From Micromonospora sp. NBC_00389 (GTDB lineage Bacteria; Actinomycetota; Actinomycetes; Mycobacteriales; Micromonosporaceae), in NCBI RefSeq assembly GCF_036059255.1, contig NZ_CP107947.1, positions 1,674,001 through 1,738,000 of the forward strand: a stretch of DNA of 64,000 nucleotides, written 5' to 3'. This document shows, one piece after another, positions 8,460-17,454 of this stretch; within the stretch, counting starts at the first letter, position 1; every line of letters starts with the position of its first letter. The notes beneath the pieces are model-generated. The model did not search any database. It was not told the DNA's origin and saw only the letters and a list, made by a program, of their open reading frames with translations. The position numbers and the translations under genes were made by a program.

Positions 8460-9125
8460 GTGTCGTACCCGGAATCGGCACCGGTCCGCCGGCCCGCCGT
8501 GGTCCTGCTGGCAACGGCTGTGCTGCTGGTGATGGCGGTCGCCGCACTCGCGTACACCGTCGTCGACCTGGCGGTGCTGGGCCGGACGGTCGACGCCTTC
8601 CGCTCCGCCGCCCGGGACACCTCGGCGAGCGCGCAGCAGATCGACGACGTGGTGACCCTGCTGCGAGCCTCCGCGGCACTGTCGGCGGTGGTGGCCGCGC
8701 TCTCCGCGCCAGTGCTCGCCGGCCTGGCCCTCGGGCTGCTGGCCGGTCGATCCGGCGTCCGGGTGGCCACCTGGGTGGTCTGCGGGCTCGGTCTGCTCGC
8801 CGGCTGTTGCAGCGTGGCGGTGGTCATCGGTGAACGGGCCGCACCACTGCGGTTGGGCGACGGCGAGCGGGCGACCGCCGAGCTACTGGGCCTGATCGGT
8901 GACGCGTACCCGTCGTGGTGGATCCCGTTGAACGCGGGGCTTTCGGTCGGACAGTGCCTCGGTTACCTTGTGGTAGCTACGCTGCTGACCCTGCCAGCGG
9001 CGAACGCCTGGTTCCGTCGGCACCGCCCGACGACGCCGACCGCACCGACCGTTCCACCCCGGTTCCCACCCGCCCCGCACCAGCCGCTGCCGGCGCCGCC
9101 CACGCCCCCGTACCCGCCCAGGTGA
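8460..9125 (+). CDS. Four-helix membrane protein, paralogue of the preceding gene
   Basis: A 221-residue membrane protein with four predicted helices (about residues 14-36, 66-92, 98-120, 156-180) and a short Pro-rich tail. The block DAFRSAARDTSASAQQIDDVV corresponds to DALREAYEGSTAEGADQVADV of the upstream protein, and both end in LPAANAWFRR / LPKANEFFRK, which supports duplication. GTG start at 8460 after CCGGAGGGATTC. Function unknown. Confidence 0.65.
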   Translation: MSYPESAPVRRPAVVLLATAVLLVMAVAALAYTVVDLAVLGRTVDAFRSAARDTSASAQQIDDVVTLLRASAALSAVVAALSAPVLAGLALGLLAGRSGVRVATWVVCGLGLLAGCCSVAVVIGERAAPLRLGDGERATAELLGLIGDAYPSWWIPLNAGLSVGQCLGYLVVATLLTLPAANAWFRRHRPTTPTAPTVPPRFPPAPHQPLPAPPTPPYPPR

Positions 9126-9135
9126 GGACCCGCCC

Positions 9136-9945
9136 GTGACGCTCGACCCGACGACCGCTGAGCGACGGGCCCTGATCACCGGCGCCACCGCCGGCATCGG
9201 CGCGGCGTTCACCCGCCGATTGGCCGCCGACGGTTGGCACCTGGTGCTGGTCGCCCGGGACGCGGGCCGGCTGACTGAGTTGGCTGCCGAGTTGGGCTCC
9301 CGGTTTGGCCGCGAGGTGGAGACGATTTCGGCGGACCTGTCCACGGACGACGGCTGCGCGACCGTGGAACGGCGCCTCGCCGACGGAAGCCCGGTGCACC
9401 TGCTCGTCAACAACGCCGGGATCAGCCTGAACAAGCCGTTCCTGCGCTCCTCCGCCGAGGACGAGGCACGCCTGCTGCGGCTCAACGTCCACGCGGTTAT
9501 GCGGCTGACCCTGGCGGCGCTTCGTCCGATGACCGAACGGCGGGATGGGGCAGTGATAAATGTCTCTTCGGTTGCCGGATTCGGCACGGTGATGCCCGGG
9601 TCGACCTACTCGGCCAGCAAGGCGTGGGTCACCAATTTCAGCGAGTCCGTCGGCCAGTCGACGCGCCCGTTCGGCGTCCGGGTGATGGCCCTCTGCCCTG
9701 GCTACACCCGCACCGAGTTCCACGAGCGTGCCGGCATCAACATGTCGAAGACGCCGGAGTGGATGTGGCTGCGGGCCGAGGATGTGGTCGACGAAGCCTT
9801 GCGTGACCTGGGCAAAGGCAAGTTGGTCAGCATCCCGGCGTGGAAGTACAAAGTGGCCGTCGCCGGTCTGCGCCTCGCGCCGCGCCGGCTGCTCCAGGCG
9901 GTCGCCCGGGACACCCGTGGCCGGATAGGTCGCGACGAGAGCTGA
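9136..9945 (+). CDS. Short-chain dehydrogenase/reductase (SDR)
   Basis: A 269-residue classical SDR. The N-terminal Rossmann motif is TGATAGIGAAF (TGxxxGIG). NNAG is at about residue 92, the catalytic Ser is in NVSSVAGFG (about residue 140), and the Tyr-Lys pair is in YSASKAW (about residue 155). It lacks a Tyr-based substrate signature that would name the substrate. The sequence pattern is closest to the DltE/YqjQ-like oxidoreductases that act on acyl or keto substrates using NAD(P)H. GTG start; it begins 10 bases after the preceding membrane protein gene and may be co-transcribed with it. Confidence 0.85.
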   Translation: MTLDPTTAERRALITGATAGIGAAFTRRLAADGWHLVLVARDAGRLTELAAELGSRFGREVETISADLSTDDGCATVERRLADGSPVHLLVNNAGISLNKPFLRSSAEDEARLLRLNVHAVMRLTLAALRPMTERRDGAVINVSSVAGFGTVMPGSTYSASKAWVTNFSESVGQSTRPFGVRVMALCPGYTRTEFHERAGINMSKTPEWMWLRAEDVVDEALRDLGKGKLVSIPAWKYKVAVAGLRLAPRRLLQAVARDTRGRIGRDES

Positions 9946-10114
9946 GCCTCCACGGGCCGGCCGGTCCGCGGGCACTGTCGCCGGGAGGTTGGCGCGCCGC
10001 AACTGGCACGGTCGCTGAGCGTAGTCGAACATCGCCAACCGTCGGTCCCCCGGCGGGCTGATCAGGGTGGACCCCACATACGGCGTTCAGACTTGCGCAG
10101 TAATCTCTATCGCC

Positions 10115-10654
10115 ATGGGGGACCACGACGACCTGCGTAAATTCATTACCGACCTGGCTGTGGTCCACGGACGGGTCGTGCTCTCCTCGGGGCGCGAGGC
10201 AGACTGGTACGTCGATCTGCGGCGTGTCACGCTCCATCACCAGGCCGCCCCGCTGGTCGGTCGGGTGTTGCTTGACCTCACCGCCGATTGGGAGTTCGAC
10301 GCCGTCGGTGGGCTCACCCTGGGCGCGGACCCCGTCGCGCTCTCGATGATGCACGCCGCCGCTCCAACCGGTCGGGCACTGGACGCCTTTGTGGTGCGCA
10401 AGGCGGGCAAGGCCCACGGTCTACAGCGGCGGATCGAGGGACCGGAAGTGGCCGGCCGTCGCGTGTTGGCGGTGGAGGATACGTCCACGACGGGTGGAAG
10501 TGTGTTGACGGCGGTCGAGGCGCTTCGTGAGGCCGGAGCCGAAGTCGTGGGTGTGGCGGTTATTGTTGATCGAGGCGCCGGCGACGCGGTGCGAGCCGCC
10601 GGATTGCCGTACCGGGCGGCCTATACGTTGGCTGACCTCGGCCTTGTGGCGTAA
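10115..10654 (+). CDS. pyrE: Orotate phosphoribosyltransferase
   Basis: A 179-residue PRTase of the actinobacterial PyrE type: FITDLAVVHGRVVLSSGREADWYVDLRRVTL at the N-terminus, GGLTLGADPVA, and the PRPP-binding loop VLAVEDTSTTGGSVL. It converts orotate and PRPP to OMP in pyrimidine synthesis. The ATG at 10115 is chosen because the preceding in-frame residues do not resemble the family and the conserved GDHDDLRKFI follows it directly. The gene stands apart from any other pyr genes in the window, as is usual in Micromonosporaceae. Confidence 0.92.
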   Translation: MGDHDDLRKFITDLAVVHGRVVLSSGREADWYVDLRRVTLHHQAAPLVGRVLLDLTADWEFDAVGGLTLGADPVALSMMHAAAPTGRALDAFVVRKAGKAHGLQRRIEGPEVAGRRVLAVEDTSTTGGSVLTAVEALREAGAEVVGVAVIVDRGAGDAVRAAGLPYRAAYTLADLGLVA

Positions 10655-10711
10655 AAGTTTGCCGATTCGGATCTGCTGATATGCAGGCGGATCGATGCTG
10701 CTGGTGGAAGG

Positions 10712-11089
10712 ATGGAATACGTGGGAACTGCGTTGGCCGAAATGACTATGCCTCAGATCTCGCCGCTTGCCGGCGAGCCGATCGAACGTGCCGATGCCGA
10801 GCGTCTCGCGGGGGTCCTCAAGGCCCTTGCCGATCCCGCCCGGTTGCGGCTGCTCAGCCTGATCCAGTCGGCCCCAGAGGGCGAGGCGTGCGTCTGTGAC
10901 CTGACGGCGCCGCTCGGCCTCTCTCAGCCGACGGTCAGTCACCACCTGCGTATCCTCACCGAGGCCGGCTTGCTGGAGCGGGAGAAGCGCGGTGTCTGGG
11001 CGTACTACCGGCTGGTCCCGAGTGCGATCGCGACGATCGCCGACCTGCTGACCCCGCCGCGTAAGCGGGCCACCAAGAAGGCCCGCTGA
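10712..11089 (+). CDS. ArsR-family metal-responsive repressor
   Basis: A 125-residue winged-helix protein: ALADPARLRLLSLIQS, the metal-site motif ACVCDLT in helix 3, LSQPTVSHHLRILTEAGLLE as the recognition helix, and RGVWAYYRL in the wing. The CVCDL box is the alpha-3 metal-binding site of ArsR/SmtB repressors. It sits 57 bases after pyrE, and no metal transporter or arsenate reductase gene is adjacent, so its target is probably elsewhere. A Lys/Arg-rich C-terminus (PPRKRATKKAR) follows. ATG at 10712 preceded by GGAAGG. Confidence 0.87.
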   Translation: MEYVGTALAEMTMPQISPLAGEPIERADAERLAGVLKALADPARLRLLSLIQSAPEGEACVCDLTAPLGLSQPTVSHHLRILTEAGLLEREKRGVWAYYRLVPSAIATIADLLTPPRKRATKKAR

Positions 11090-11211
11090 AGTAGGCACTG
11101 CACACCGTCCCGCGTTGGGATGGTGTCCGGTGGCGAGCCAGGGGTGGCGCCATCGGTGAGTGACACCTGCTCGTCCTCGGCCGCACCGCCGGAGGCCGGG
11201 TCCGACATGCC

Positions 11212-11245
11212 GACGGCCGACCCCCTCACCAGGGGGCCGGCCGTC
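11212..11245. terminator. Bidirectional terminator hairpin between arsR and dedA
   Basis: Two 15-bp arms (GACGGCCGACCCCCT and AGGGGGCCGGCCGTC, one mismatch) around a 4-base loop lie between convergent genes. There is no long T-run, as usual for high-GC actinobacterial terminators. Confidence 0.75.
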
Positions 11246-11258
11246 GTCGTACCTCGGA

Positions 11259-12080
11259 TCAGCGCTCCTGGCCGTGCTCCGGACGCCGACGGTCGTGCGG
11301 GTGCTCGTCGTGGTCGAACGTCTCGCGGACCGCTTCCACCGCGCCAACGGCGCTGGCCGTCGCGACCACAGCGACCGCCTCGCCGCGCTTGCGGGCCCGA
11401 CGGTCGCGGAGGAACTCGAAGAAGATCGGCAGCACCGAGATCACGATGATCAGGGCCACCACCGGCAGGATGTAGTGGTCGATCTTGTCGCCGATGGCCT
11501 GGTAGATCTGCTCGGCCAGCAGGTAGCCGATCAGCAGGATGCCGTCCACCCAGAGCACCGCGCCGACGATGTTCCAGAGCAGGAACTTCCGCGCCGGCAT
11601 GCCCAGAGCGCCGGCGACCGGGTTGAGGAAGGTCCGGACGATCGGGATGAAGCGCGCCAGCACCACGGCCTTCGCCGGGCCGAACTTCTGGAAGTAGTAC
11701 TCCGCCTTCTCCACGTACTCCTTCTTGAAGAGCCGGGAGTTCGGCCGCTCAAACATCCGCCGGCCGTACCGCGCGCCGAGCCAGTGCCCCAGCTGGGCAC
11801 CGACGATCGCGCAGATCGGCCCACCGATCAGCAGCCCGGCCAGGGAGAGTCGGGTGCCGTCGCCGAAGATGGCATCCGCGACCGGCGACGAGGCCACCCC
11901 GGCCAGGAACAGCAGCGAGTCGCCGGGGAAGAAGAAGCCCACCAGCAGGCCGGTCTCGGCGAAGAGAATCACCCATACGCCGATCAGCCCGAAGGTCTGC
12001 AACAGCTCCTTGGGATCGAGCGGGTTCAGGGCGACGCTCTCCGCGAGCGCGCGGGTCTTCTCAGCTGTGTCCACGGCCAC
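11259..12080 (-). CDS. DedA-family membrane protein (first of three in the window)
   Basis: A 273-residue DedA/SNARE-associated protein. Motifs seen: FAETGLLVGFFFPGDSLLF, the family signature G-x-x-x-G in GAQLGHWLGARYGRR, and the conserved arginine segment VLARFIPIVRTFLNPVAGALGM. Several hydrophobic helices follow, and the tail is charged. DedA proteins are proton-dependent flippases of undecaprenyl phosphate and related lipids; which lipid this one moves is unknown. It starts at GTG. A strong terminator hairpin lies downstream. Confidence 0.9.
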   Translation of the reverse strand: MAVDTAEKTRALAESVALNPLDPKELLQTFGLIGVWVILFAETGLLVGFFFPGDSLLFLAGVASSPVADAIFGDGTRLSLAGLLIGGPICAIVGAQLGHWLGARYGRRMFERPNSRLFKKEYVEKAEYYFQKFGPAKAVVLARFIPIVRTFLNPVAGALGMPARKFLLWNIVGAVLWVDGILLIGYLLAEQIYQAIGDKIDHYILPVVALIIVISVLPIFFEFLRDRRARKRGEAVAVVATASAVGAVEAVRETFDHDEHPHDRRRPEHGQER

Positions 12081-12160
12081 AAAGGGTACCGAAGGCTGGG
12101 CCTCGTAATGCGCCGGACCGCCCCCACCACCCGACGGCGAATCCTGCGTGCCACAACGAC

Positions 12161-12194
12161 GGTGCCCCGCCGACCGAATGGTCGGCGGGGCACC
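12161..12194 (-). terminator. Terminator after the LPVTG surface-protein gene
   Basis: A perfect 15-bp inverted repeat (GGTGCCCCGCCGACC and its complement) with loop GAAT, 17 bases past the stop of the minus-strand gene. Confidence 0.8.
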
Positions 12195-12210
12195 GGTGGT
12201 GCGGGGTGGA

Positions 12211-13776
12211 TCAGGCGACGAAGCGGGTCCGGCGGCGCTTGGCCACCAGGTAGCCGCCGACGCCGGCGGCGAGCAGCAGCGCGCCGATACCGGCGATCAG
12301 GCCGGTGGACTGACCGGTGACCGGAAGGCCGCCGCCGTCACCGTTGTCGCCACCGCCGTTACCGCCACCGCCGTTACCGCCGCCCGCGGAGGTCGGGTTG
12401 ATGACGATCTTCGCGGTGTCGTTGCTCTTGTTCGGGTCACCGGTCAGCGCGGTGGTGATGGCACCCGTGGCGTCCGGGACGACCTTGTCGATCCGGAGCG
12501 CGAACTCGTACGAGGTCTCGTAGTCCTTCCCGGTCTCGAGGACCTGGCAGGCGTACTCCTTGGCGCCCGGCTCACCCCAACCTGCGGTCCACGGGTCCCA
12601 TTCCTTCTCCGGCACGAATGGCACGCAGTCGTACGGAGCCTCGATCACCGTCGTGTCGGCCGGGACAGACACCCGGACCGGCAGGTCCTCGAGCCGGATG
12701 CCCGGCGTGCCCTGGCCCTGGTACTCGAGCACAGCCGGCCCCAGGTTGGTGAAGCTCGGCGCGACGGTGACCACGTCGCCCTTCTTGCCACTCGCGGTCA
12801 CGCCCTTGGTCGCCAGGTCCGCCTGGTTGTCGCCGGTCACCCGGACGGTCCCGACGGTGGTGCTGTTCATCTTGTCCACGTCGGTCTGAGGCACCCGCGC
12901 CGCCTGCATCGACTGCGCGACGAGACGAAGCTCCTTGCCCTTGCCGGGCTTGACGTCGTCCAGGAACCAGTCCTTGAACGCCAGGTTCCAGTCGTCCGTG
13001 GTCCACCAGTCCAGCTGGACCGGGAACTTGGCGCCCGTACGTGCCTCCGGGGCCACCTTGATGGGCAGGTCCCCGGAGAGCTTGTACGACTTGCCGGGCT
13101 CGATCTTCGTGTCGAACGCGCAGAAGGCGGTCATGCCCCACTCGTCAGACTTGCAGTTTGAGAAGTCCCCGCCGTAGGCGGCGAGGTATTCGGCCTGCAC
13201 GACCAGGACGGTGCCATCGACGGTGGTCTCACCAGCGTTGCGTACCACGCCCGGCAGGCCCGCGCTGCCACCCGGAGCGCCGCTGGTCTCGACGGTCGGG
13301 TCGCTCACCAGGTCAACGCCTTCGGCGATGGTGATGTCGGCCGTCGCCTTGGCCGTCTTGCCGCCGGAGGTGATGCTGATCGCCAGGGGACCCTTCTGCC
13401 CCGGCTTCGCGTCGTCCTTACCCGTGACCATGTAGTCGAAATAGGGCGAGTTGCCATCTTCGATGTCGGTTTCGCAGTGCAGCTTGGTCGGCGATACGTC
13501 GCACGTCCAGCCCCACGCCGGCTCCAGAGTGGCGAAGTCCGCGACCGCGGAGAGGTCGATGTCCACGGAGGTGCGACCGAACTTCGGCTCCGCCTCGCTG
13601 TCGGTGTGCGTAGCGTAGAACCAGCCGTAGTCCAGGTGGCCGGGTGCGACGAGCAGGTCGTGCGTCGAGATCTCGAAAGGGGCCTCAGCCGCGACGGCCG
13701 GGCTGGCGGAGGCAGCGACGAACGCGCCTGCTACGCCCAGTCCGGCGAGCCAGCGCCGGGTGGAGTGGGTGAGCAT
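12211..13776 (-). CDS. Sortase-anchored secreted surface protein (LPVTG)
   Basis: A 521-residue exported protein. A signal peptide occupies about residues 1-29 (basic start, hydrophobic stretch LGVAGAFVAASASPAVA, cleavage near AVAAEA). The middle is a beta-rich extracellular region with repeated Ig-like elements and several cysteines. A Gly/Asn-rich linker precedes LPVTGQ, a hydrophobic helix and a final RRRTR, the standard sortase-anchoring signal (LPxTG), so the mature protein should be covalently attached to peptidoglycan. No catalytic motif is visible. A strong hairpin terminator follows. No sortase gene is adjacent. Confidence 0.85.
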   Translation of the reverse strand: MLTHSTRRWLAGLGVAGAFVAASASPAVAAEAPFEISTHDLLVAPGHLDYGWFYATHTDSEAEPKFGRTSVDIDLSAVADFATLEPAWGWTCDVSPTKLHCETDIEDGNSPYFDYMVTGKDDAKPGQKGPLAISITSGGKTAKATADITIAEGVDLVSDPTVETSGAPGGSAGLPGVVRNAGETTVDGTVLVVQAEYLAAYGGDFSNCKSDEWGMTAFCAFDTKIEPGKSYKLSGDLPIKVAPEARTGAKFPVQLDWWTTDDWNLAFKDWFLDDVKPGKGKELRLVAQSMQAARVPQTDVDKMNSTTVGTVRVTGDNQADLATKGVTASGKKGDVVTVAPSFTNLGPAVLEYQGQGTPGIRLEDLPVRVSVPADTTVIEAPYDCVPFVPEKEWDPWTAGWGEPGAKEYACQVLETGKDYETSYEFALRIDKVVPDATGAITTALTGDPNKSNDTAKIVINPTSAGGGNGGGGNGGGDNGDGGGLPVTGQSTGLIAGIGALLLAAGVGGYLVAKRRRTRFVA

Positions 13777-13953
13777 GAAGGGGTTCCTCCAGAGGGAGAT
13801 TCAGGTGCAGCCTGCGGATCTTAAGGAAACCCACAGGTTGGCCGCCGCCCCGATCGCCGCTCATCCGGGAGGACCAGCCGAAAGGCTGAACAGCATCACC
13901 GCAACGTTCGGGCCGTCCGCTCCCGTCATCTGAGCAGGAGCCCGGGAGGTGCA

Positions 13954-14439
13954 GTGACGTACGAGGAGTTCGCGGACACGCGACTTGCCCCGCTGCTGCG
14001 GTACGCGGTGATGCTCACCGGCGATCCGCATCAGGCGCAGGATCTGGTGCAGGAGACGATGGTCCGGGTCCAGCTCAACTGGCGACGGGTCGCCCGGGCG
14101 GACTCACCCGAGCGCTACGTGCGCCGGATGCTCACCAACCAGTACGTCGACTGGCGGCGCGGCTCGTGGATGCGCCGGGTGCTGCTGCGCGGGGAACCCG
14201 ACGAGGCGGTGCCGGAGCCAGCCGACCATGCCCAGTCCGCCGTGGACCGGGACCAGATCTGGTCCTGGCTGTCCCGGCTGCCGCGCCGGCAGCGGGCCAC
14301 CCTGGTGCTGCGCTACTACGAGGACCTGCCCGACGCCGAGATCGCCGACATCCTCGGCTGCGCCGTCGGGACCGTACGTTCGTCCATCTCCCGGGCCCTG
14401 GCCACGCTTCGGGCCGAGTACGTGGAGGCCTGTTCATGA
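13954..14439 (+). CDS. SigE-family RNA polymerase sigma factor
   Basis: A 161-residue ECF-like sigma factor of the actinobacterial SigE type. Region 2 has LLRYAVMLTGDPHQAQDLVQETMVRV; region 4 has LSRLPRRQRATLVLRYYEDLPDAEIADILGCAVGTVRSSISRAL. The start GTG at 13954 follows GGGAGG. The stop overlaps the ATG of a LytR-CpsA-Psr gene (ATGA), which takes the place where an anti-sigma factor gene is usually found, so translation is coupled. The promoters it recognises cannot be derived here. Confidence 0.9.
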   Translation: MTYEEFADTRLAPLLRYAVMLTGDPHQAQDLVQETMVRVQLNWRRVARADSPERYVRRMLTNQYVDWRRGSWMRRVLLRGEPDEAVPEPADHAQSAVDRDQIWSWLSRLPRRQRATLVLRYYEDLPDAEIADILGCAVGTVRSSISRALATLRAEYVEACS

Positions 14440-15494
14440 TCGAGGACGACCTGCGTGCCGCCTTCGCCCGGCACGAGCCGCTGACCCCGCCGACCGGCCC
14501 GCTGCGGGCCACGATCGACCGGCTGGCGAACGGCCGGCGGCGGCGCCGCCGACGGTGGCAGACCGGTGGTACAGCGCTGGCCCTGCTCGGCGTACTGGGG
14601 ATCGGGGTGCCCCTGTTCACCCCGGAGCGCTCCGGGCCACCGCCAACCGCCGATCTGCTCGGCGAATCGAGCCGGCCGGTGGTGACGGGTGCGCTGAACA
14701 TCCTGCTGCTCGGCATCGACGGCGACGGGCGGGAGGTATCGCGAGCAGATTCGGTGCTGTTGGTGCACATTCCGTCCGACCAGAGCCGCCCGTACCTGGT
14801 CTCGTTGCCGCGTGACCTGGGGGTGCCGATCCCCGGCCACGGGACCGACAAGCTGAACGCCGCGTTCGCGTTCGGTGCCGGGTTCACCCGGCCGGACATG
14901 TCCAAGGGCTACGAGCTGACTCGACGTACGGTCGCCGAGCTGACCGGGGTACACGTGGATGCCGGCGTGGTGCTGACCTACCCCGGGCTGCGCAAGCTCG
15001 CCGACGCGGTAGAGGGCGTGCCGGTCTGTCTGCCCCAGCAGGTGCGCTCCGTCCACACCCGGCGGATCTTCTCGGCCGGCTGTCAGCGTCTCGACGGTGC
15101 CGCGTCGGTCGACCTGCTTCGCCAGCGGCGTGGGCTACCCGAGGGCAGCCTGGACCGGGACCGTAACGCCCGGCTCTTCGCCGCCGGGCTGGTCCGACAG
15201 GCCACCGACCAGGGCGTGCTCACTAACCCGGTACGACTCTCCACGCTGTTGGGAACCGTCGGCCCGGAGCTCCTGGTGTCACCCGACCGAGCCGCCGTGC
15301 TGGACTTGATGCGGCTCGTGCCCACGCTGCGATCGGTCGAACCGATCGGGCTCAGCCTGCCGGTTACGGAGCCCGCCGGGCCGCCTTATCACCTGATCGC
15401 CGATCCGAAGCTCGCCCCGGAATTCCTGACCGCGCTCCGTGAGGATCGGCTCGGCGACTGGGCGGCCCGCCACCCGGAGCGGGTCGACCGCTGA
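14436..15494 (+). CDS. LytR-CpsA-Psr family protein coupled to a sigma factor
   Basis: A 352-residue protein. The N-terminal 40 cytosolic residues (MIEDDLRAAFARHEPLTPPTG..., then an Arg run) look like the cytosolic end of actinobacterial anti-sigma proteins. One transmembrane helix follows (about residues 45-62). The rest is an extracytoplasmic LCP domain: ALNILLLGIDGD, RADSVLLVHIP, SLPRDLGVPIPGHG, KLNAAFAFG, GVPVCLP and an RQRRGLPEGSLDRDRN block. LCP enzymes transfer glycopolymers from lipid carriers to peptidoglycan; the conserved Asp/Arg residues are present. It overlaps the sigma factor gene by 4 bases. It may combine LCP activity and sigma control, which is inference. Confidence 0.85.
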   Translation: MIEDDLRAAFARHEPLTPPTGPLRATIDRLANGRRRRRRRWQTGGTALALLGVLGIGVPLFTPERSGPPPTADLLGESSRPVVTGALNILLLGIDGDGREVSRADSVLLVHIPSDQSRPYLVSLPRDLGVPIPGHGTDKLNAAFAFGAGFTRPDMSKGYELTRRTVAELTGVHVDAGVVLTYPGLRKLADAVEGVPVCLPQQVRSVHTRRIFSAGCQRLDGAASVDLLRQRRGLPEGSLDRDRNARLFAAGLVRQATDQGVLTNPVRLSTLLGTVGPELLVSPDRAAVLDLMRLVPTLRSVEPIGLSLPVTEPAGPPYHLIADPKLAPEFLTALREDRLGDWAARHPERVDR

Positions 15495-15512
15495 AGCTCG
15501 CCGCGTGCGGCG

Positions 15513-15725
15513 TCAGCGGTAGTCGTCCTCGTCTCCGCTGACCACCCGGGCCTGCTCCATGGCGTCCCAGTCGCCGACCTCCAGGCCGCGGTGCGGCTCG
15601 GCGTCGGTGTCGTCCGGGCCGACCACTGCGGCCTGCTCGACCGCGTCGGCCGGCTCCGCCTCGGGGTCGCGTTCGTCCGCGTCGAGGTGATCGCCGGGGG
15701 TGAAGTCCTCATCGGGCTGACCCAT
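15513..15725 (-). CDS. Small very acidic protein
   Basis: A 70-residue protein starting MGQPDEDFTPGDHLDADERD and ending SGDEDDYR. It is dominated by Asp and Glu with no hydrophobic core, so it is probably disordered. The ATG at 15725 has GGGAGGGACG just before it. It is convergent with the LCP gene (18-base gap) and divergent from the phage-holin-like gene. No function can be assigned. Confidence 0.65.
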   Translation of the reverse strand: MGQPDEDFTPGDHLDADERDPEAEPADAVEQAAVVGPDDTDAEPHRGLEVGDWDAMEQARVVSGDEDDYR

Positions 15726-15848
15726 CGTCCCTCCCGGGGGCTCGGTGCACGGTTCCCACCCACCGTACGGGGTGTGCCGGTGCCGCGCCTGGAAGCCGAG
15801 TCGGCGGAATCTCCCCTGGGCGACACGACCCGGTGCCAGGATGGGGCG

Positions 15849-16232
15849 GTGGGCTTCCTCATCCGGCTGGCGATCACGGCGGTCGCGTTGTGGATCACCA
15901 CGCTGATCGTGCCCGGGGTCGACGTGCACGGCCGCTCGGGTGGCAACACCGTGCTCACGCTGATCGTGGTGGCGCTGATCTTCGGCGTGATCAACGCGGT
16001 GCTCAAGCCGATCATCAAGGTGGTCGGCTGCGTCTTCTATCTGCTGACCCTGGGCCTGTTCGCGCTGGTGGTCAACGCGCTGCTCTTCCTGCTCACCGAC
16101 CGGATCGCCCGCGGGCTGGACCTGCCGTTCCAGGTGGACGGTTTCTGGGCGGCGTTCTGGGGAGCGATCGTGATGACTGTGGTCACCTGGCTGATCAGCG
16201 TCATCGTGCCGGACAACCTGGACAACCGGTGA
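15849..16232 (+). CDS. Phage holin family IV-like membrane protein (PF04020 type)
   Basis: A 127-residue protein with four hydrophobic helices: FLIRLAITAVALWITTLIVPG, TLIVVALIFGVINAVLKPIIK, VFYLLTLGLFALVVNALLFLL and AAFWGAIVMTVVTWLISVIVP. The G-x-x-N-A-x-x-KP-I pattern in helix 2 and VNALLFLLTD in helix 3 are characteristic of the 'mycobacterial 4-TMS holin' superfamily, whose members are chromosomal and not phage-borne. GTG start at 15849 with AGGA upstream. Function unclear; possibly membrane maintenance. Confidence 0.8.
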   Translation: MGFLIRLAITAVALWITTLIVPGVDVHGRSGGNTVLTLIVVALIFGVINAVLKPIIKVVGCVFYLLTLGLFALVVNALLFLLTDRIARGLDLPFQVDGFWAAFWGAIVMTVVTWLISVIVPDNLDNR

Positions 16233-16375
16233 GCGGATCCCGGCCGGAACCCGGGTCGGTTGTTCCGGCGCACCTCACCTACGGGATACTTCCGGGCGGA
16301 GGACAGCGCGGTCCGGCGCACAAATGAACAACAGCGGCCAGCACGGCCGAGAGTGGTAAGTAAGGAGCGTTCGAC

Positions 16376-17401
<1,026 letters not shown>

Positions 17402-17413
17402 CGACGTTCCCAC

Positions 17414-17446
17414 CGACGGCCGGCTCCCCTCGGGGGCCGGCCGTCG
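17414..17446. terminator. Bidirectional terminator between fbaA and the LOG-family gene
   Basis: CGACGGCCGGC-TCCCC paired with GGGGGCCGGCCGTCG around a 2-base loop, located between convergent stops at 17401 and 17455. Confidence 0.8.
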
Positions 17447-17454
17447 TCGTTTCG

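Noticed and set aside
10673..10686. CTGC-N6-GCAG near the arsR start as operator
   Set aside because: The arms are only 4 bp and such matches are frequent at this GC content.
16324..16359. Leader peptide MNNSGQHGREW before fbaA
   Set aside because: No attenuator hairpin follows it and there is no ribosome site before it; it is probably chance.
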